From: Smittia aterrima
Lineage: Eukaryota > Arthropoda > Insecta > Diptera > Chironomidae
Assembly (NCBI GenBank): GCA_033063855.1
Contig: CP093830.1
Coordinates: forward strand, 16,058,854-16,122,853
Direction: 5' to 3'
DNA: 64,000 nucleotides
Shown here: one piece after another, positions 61,101 to 64,000 of the stretch
Numbering within the stretch: position 1 is the first letter of the stretch
Layout of the letters: the number at the start of each line of letters is the position of its first letter
The notes under the pieces: generated by a model
Databases searched by the model: none
What the model saw: only the letters and a program-made list of their open reading frames with translations
Told to the model about the DNA's origin: nothing
Position numbers and translations under genes: made by a program

Positions 61101-64000
61101 CTTCGAAAGCAGCAGAGTCTTCGCTATCGCGTAAATAGTTGTTTGCTTGCAACATATGAAGACTTTTAAGGAAGTTTTCTGTTTGTAATTTCCTTTGTTG
61201 TCGACGACGGCTCTGTCGATCAACTCGATTTGCATCAATGTCAGCGAGACGAGCCATTCGCTCTTCCTGACAAACGAAGTTTTAAAAAGGGAAAGAAAGA
61301 GAGATAAGGTGAAAGATGAAAAATTGTGGAATAAAAGCGAATGGAGACCAAAATTAATAAAATTTATTTATTTGTCAAGGTTCACATGCGGGAATTTGGT
61401 ATCTTAGGTCATAGCAGAGCTTGAATTTCAAGTTCTGAAGTTAGTAAATGTGATGAACTTAGTATCATTTGGAAGTGAGTGTCAGTAGCTTAATGTCTAA
61501 TATAGAAAATCTCTAGAAAATCAAATATCCGCCGATGAAAATGAGTATCACAATGTTTATTGACATCAACAGCCATTCAGAACAGAACAAATGGATTTTG
61601 CCTAAACCTTCCTGAAACAACAGAAAATTTTCTTAACAAATGATTCTTTCGGTATCTTGAACGTTTGAATGTTGAAATCGTCGTAAGAACATCGAAGAAA
61701 ATCATGTTTTGGATGACTCGAGGGAGATTTTGATACTTTGGAAGATGAGATGAAAGAGAAGTTGGAACTTACAATGTTTGAGTATTTCTCGTAGCTTCGT
61801 CGCTTTCGGCCACGACGATGATCAACATTTTGCGGAGAAGTCGAGGCTGTTGAAGATGAAGAAAGATTAATTCCATTGCTTTCATATTGTTATTTTTGGA
61901 ACTCACTTGGAATCTTATCAACAACTGCGAGTTTCTGTAGTCTTCGCCCTCCTGCGCTAAAATGACTAGCACCATTTTCATCCTTGGCAGCTTCTCGCTT
62001 CGCAGCAGCGATTCGATGCAACCTTGCAAAGTCAGCCATTGTGTTTGCAGTTTGATTCTTCTGCTTGAACTCGGCGTAATCCAATTTTGGATGCTTGACG
62101 TGTGGGATCTCCCCTCGGAAAACTTCACAGATTTGTTCGAGATAGTGGAGCCAATTCTTAATATCAATTCCGTCCAACGTCAATGATTCTTCTGAAGTCA
62201 TTACGCGTTGAATATTGAACTCCTTTTCAAAAATCCTAAAGGCAGTTTCGTTTGATTCTTCGGCAGAGCATTCTTGAATCGATGTCCAGTCGACGAGATC
62301 TGGTCGATATCTAATGAAAATATTAAAATAGGAAACTAAAAACTTTTAAGTTTCCACGAGAACTTACCGATTGATCAGAGCGCAAAGAACCTTCCCATGA
62401 GTAAAGCACTGCGATGGTTCTGTGATGCTTGTGACAAAGTCTTGATCCTTCAAATGACTCTTGATCCAACCAAGTAAAATGTTTGCCATTGGCGTTGCAT
62501 CGGCAGTCCTGCGTTTTCGAGTCTTCAGAACCGGATCTGGTAAGCTTTGAATTGCATTCGTGTCCATAAATGTTTGTTCGAGCAAGCTCGGATCATCAGT
62601 GTCGAGAAGATGTTTCACCTGTTATTCGTGGGTTGATCATTAGCGTGACGTTAATTTATTGAAATCCGAAACACTTACCTGATGAGCAATCACTGATTGA
62701 CGGTTTAGGTTTGGATATCTTGTGACTGGATCCAGCGTATACCCGCTGTGATCTCGATGAAGATTTTCTGGTGTCGTTTGTGCCAACAGTCGATAAATAC
62801 TTTCTCGTTGAGCGAGAACGGCTAACGAACTGTTGTTTGGGTTTGAAAATAATTTTATTGCATAAGCGGCGTCCATTCCAGAGAGAAAACCACGGGCACA
62901 ACCACTACCACTTGGCCAAAATGGTTCAAGAAGGCTGTCGCCGACCAGACATGAGAGCAGACGATAATTCTTCTTTACGATGATTCTCGATGAGTTTTCA
63001 GCGGCAAACATGCTCGTGAAATCGAACATCGCCACATCTGGCTTTCCATAATGGTTCACAGCGAATTCCAAGTTGGGCATTTGGTATTTGGTTGAGAAGT
63101 CGGCTGCTTCTCTTGCATAATCTTGCAACTTCTGAGTGTTTACATTATTTGGATGTAACAACTCAGCGGGATCACTACAGTCTTGAATAATAACGCCCTT
63201 GTCGAGCAAGCTATGTTTCTTTGCTGTCATCACAAAGTAATGAGTCTCATCTTTGTAATAAACAATGTTCTCAAGATCGATGCCCGTTTGATGATAAAGC
63301 TCTTTGAAGAACGATTGATTAAAGATGAAAGCAACTCCACTGATTTCTTGAACTCTCGCTTCTTCTTCTGTTCGTTTATTGATGAAATTCGCTGTGATTG
63401 CTATTGCCAATTTGCCTCGAAACTCTTTTCGTCTAAAGCCTTCCAATGTATTTCGCTTTCCATCAGCGCCAATTAGCGCATCAAATTCAAAGTGCGAGAC
63501 AGCATGATTTGGTGGATCCACCAAAGCTCTCCAACCGCAACCATCAGTCGGTTCAATTAATCGCTCGAAGCCTACACCTTCGTGAAACTCAACCCCAAGA
63601 AGCAAAGCCACTTTCATCAAGATACATTGAAGTTGTCTAATTGAGATGTGATCGATTGATCCAGCGCAGAACTTTCCGTAAAACTTTTTTGCTCCAAGAG
63701 AACGGAGATCGTGAATAAGAAAAGGCCACAGATGGAGGACATTGTTTCGCGACATTCGATCGCGTTTTTCGACGACAACCACTTTGGCTCCAAGCAATTG
63801 AGCTTCGATAGCTGTTCTTAGGCCACACGGTCCGCCACCAATAATTAGAACTCGCGTTCCCGAACATGCCGTTCCCTTGTTGTACACGCGATGCATCAAG
63901 CGAGCGTCGAACTTTTTCCACAACGCTTGCGCCTTCCAGTTTTTAATTTTAGCTTTAAGCTTTGGATAAAATTCGTTTAGTGGACCTGGACGTAGACCTA
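49176..64000 (-). CDS. Mical: Mical, [F-actin]-monooxygenase, long form (5' end outside the window; 2736 aa visible)
   Basis: Flavoprotein that oxidises actin methionines with NADPH and disassembles filaments downstream of Semaphorin/Plexin (family knowledge). Exons, 5' to 3': 64000-62679, 62618-62368, 62310-61907, 61846-61773, 61266-61018, 60650-60008, 59948-59335, 54734-51129, 50396-50258, 50200-50110, 50053-49737, 49678-49176; all GT/AG and in phase. FAD domain: GGGPCG, GADG and LVGDSLLEPFWPSGSG. CH domain spans the second and third exons (LLGWIKSHL, HGKVLCALINRYRPDLVDW). A basic KRRSYEKY segment follows. LIM: CHFCKQRVY, HRSCLKCHHC, CTQH. Then a long disordered region with a coiled coil, and bMERB/DUF3585 (KQAELKRLRIAQEI, RGVELEK-like, EMLEIVAKR). 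The C terminus ends in a 20-residue hydrophobic segment, VVLLMLEFLVLYIGVLYFSF, followed by TRQ: a predicted tail anchor. Skipping of 59222-55332 is required in this model. Confidence 0.9.
55034..55039 (-). terminator. Possible variant poly(A) signal for the medium Mical form
   Basis: ATTAAA on the minus strand about 290 nt after the CVIS stop. It is a variant hexamer and therefore weak evidence. Confidence 0.25.
55332..59222 (-). CDS. Mical: Mical alternative terminal exon: medium form ending in a CaaX box
   Basis: A 3.9-kb open exon begins after a good acceptor (pyrimidine tract, CGCAG) in phase 0, exactly like the competing exon at 54734. So exon 59948-59335 can join either one. It encodes 1296 residues, mostly disordered and Lys/Glu/Ser-rich, and stops at 55332. 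The visible isoform would be 2481 aa with FAD, CH and LIM but no bMERB. Within it: three copies of a Y-F-P motif (ISKYFPSA, LSKYFPSS, LANYFPGT; about 58315-58570), a polyproline run (IPPPPPPPVPKR) suited to SH3/EVH1/profilin ligands, and two SLPKEN repeats. The last residues are SRDACVIS: C-V-I-S fits a farnesylation CaaX box. I found no convincing donor that would let this exon splice onward. A possible ATTAAA poly(A) signal is at 55034-55039. Confidence 0.8.
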   Translation of the reverse strand, partial: GVKLTHNNEIDNFKSKNNLISGSSVSFIPNVPSSFSKDDLFLKSEMMKKLSLKEKWLNEQASLKQKVVPMEEDRSPVETKKKDEKKSFLTGIFSSVKHLIKPEKDKTHNKSKATSPASGESVDLDKLIEDEKINVDNFDELVVESDKPTPGCVNQRIQAFLQKQKSEEIREGADDILNNIKEGNDKMAKQMRDMEQKRFSDNMQAIKSSVVDSKVSSMKEVNISKYFPSAQDKKPPAVAKNRDVKALKDVNLSKYFPSSPTPGRKILGSPNAQSATSSAAASPLMPRKNINEIDLANYFPGTPVLTRKPSISTPPGSPMAETPTFERRFSIVSSIPPPPPPPVPKRNILSMQSVKKRAPTKENIESNAQVLKETPANQIKKPAKKNDFNMFDQLVDGAIDLKTIEEKADLDNFESLIGEAKLERSPSKEYEKIFDNKQATKEIAAVKRVSPDREEVLPETKTIKKPKRKSPKKVEKNEMLDKFSIDPKIFQSLTKEYQRLVVEHERSSQTPDIEEPSQIVSPENSHVQTKRKSPQRFEDRKKFKEEFDELNEPEIVAGDDPLIEDSVVARLERKYRRASLKVEEEIPKEIEPVVTELRVDTPETEPVSVLERLQRKLKKRREMEMMPPSLDIPDVIKEPAKLNSVSLVNEQLKKQETEKKDIIEKPQRKLKAKISPPKQEINFFETLLSLPKENVNDIFSEYEMTSRDMGKTLIDAQDRFEKLTEVEEPKASTLLDSIASLPKENDFDFKTIIQENKPVELKSQDSKFARSKTIKSDLIDEQQDRRESASAKSQNNQKPNRKSLQLDLAEIDFGISERPLNLENIFPRQISIEEIPDSPKSLNSNDDTKVTSARDSAYSGSRKSSAGEKEIIEEFSHPKASKSYLNVLKEISSGLIGVEEEDLILIKPLIRTEKAEVKTEAPKECAKATQAKVFQDNRHNPVASEEKPKNYSQLIPPFVQDPHPIYKTLSTGTLETSIGDKIQDFNSISDLEINTNRRHKSVESSDVPEVMLRKKPMLPASKSFDYDTVSGRTSKNSTEYYDHYYPTAAPSRRLEKYEPVRKESIDTGIRTRTRQRAIDDLMVKSRAYEPEDPVVPVRRHVEQRRQSSEPSDANKLSEKSHMLHRRKESFMRDQMNDSNNPYIREMMKQDVDNPIDISDIKFIRQHPTAALPSTTHLSYQRPSSYVPRTTGSYGKSHTPISTSSYARSSAINPVSSYKSGATSSLGYLSPSSSTAAKILTKSHTMSPHSSHNTSSYTSRSRPVSSLIDPVSSRHSRPSTYSHNKSTGTSRDACVIS
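61363..61368 (-). terminator. Poly(A) signal for the short Mical form
   Basis: AATAAA (minus strand) with an overlapping second copy at 61367-61372, inside an intron of the longer forms. It is correctly placed to terminate a transcript using exon 61611-61513. Confidence 0.45.
61513..61611 (-). CDS. Mical: Mical alternative terminal exon: short form ending in a hydrophobic tail
   Basis: In the 506-nt gap between exons 61846-61773 and 61266-61018, a good acceptor (TGTTGTTTCAG) opens a 32-codon frame in phase 0, matching the preceding exon. It encodes EGLGKIHLFCSEW followed by LLMSINIVILIFIGGYLIF and a stop TAG at 61513-61515. The 19-residue hydrophobic run at the extreme C terminus is a predicted tail anchor. 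AATAAA on the minus strand at 61363-61368 gives a plausible 3' end about 145 nt downstream. The resulting protein (715 visible aa) would keep the FAD and CH domains and lose LIM and bMERB. No transcript evidence is available here. Confidence 0.6.
   Translation of the reverse strand, partial: EGLGKIHLFCSEWLLMSINIVILIFIGGYLIF

Overview
The window is nuclear DNA of an insect, most likely a dipteran and probably a nematoceran midge-like fly. The recognisable proteins are insect orthologues (TfAP-2, ATG4, a jim lovell-type BTB/psq factor, Mical). Coding introns are mostly 50-110 nt with GT/AG borders, and the non-coding DNA is AT-rich. I cannot name the species. There is no CRISPR array, no operon structure, and I recognised no tRNA or rRNA gene.

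Layout. Position 121-1509 (+) is the 3' part of a transcription factor AP-2 gene; its 5' end lies left of the window. A short, fresh, 5'-truncated non-LTR retrotransposon copy (1886-2344) with a perfect 13-bp target-site duplication sits just behind it. Position 3044-4486 (+) is a complete ATG4 autophagy protease gene in six exons. From about 4.9 to 40.3 kb lies a gene desert built from three degenerate tandem units (about 4.88-13.57, 13.58-26.35 and 26.42-40.3 kb). They share an ordered series of non-coding blocks; some are nearly identical and others strongly diverged. Two small tandem paralogous genes of unknown function (27281-27658 and 28335-28775, +) sit in the third unit and share a promoter word. 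Position 42742-44989 (+) is a BTB/POZ plus pipsqueak-HTH transcription factor (jim lovell), with a probable TATA-less promoter near 41.25 kb. Position 49176-64000 (-) is Mical, the F-actin monooxygenase, convergent with lov and running off the right edge at its 5' end.

The most striking result is in Mical. Three mutually exclusive 3' ends can be built from phase-compatible exons, and each ends in a predicted membrane-targeting signal. The short form (FAD+CH) ends in a hydrophobic tail. The medium form (FAD+CH+LIM) ends in a CaaX box, CVIS. The long form (FAD+CH+LIM+bMERB) ends in another hydrophobic tail. If real, alternative splicing and polyadenylation would deliver the actin oxidase to different membranes.

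The second result is the triplicated desert next to lov. It carries conserved octamer (ATGCAAAT) sites and a recurrent paired motif (TAGTGTTGCC plus GCCACGCC), and looks like an expanded regulatory landscape or a repeated non-coding transcription unit rather than protein-coding DNA. ORFs inside it do not keep their reading frames between copies.
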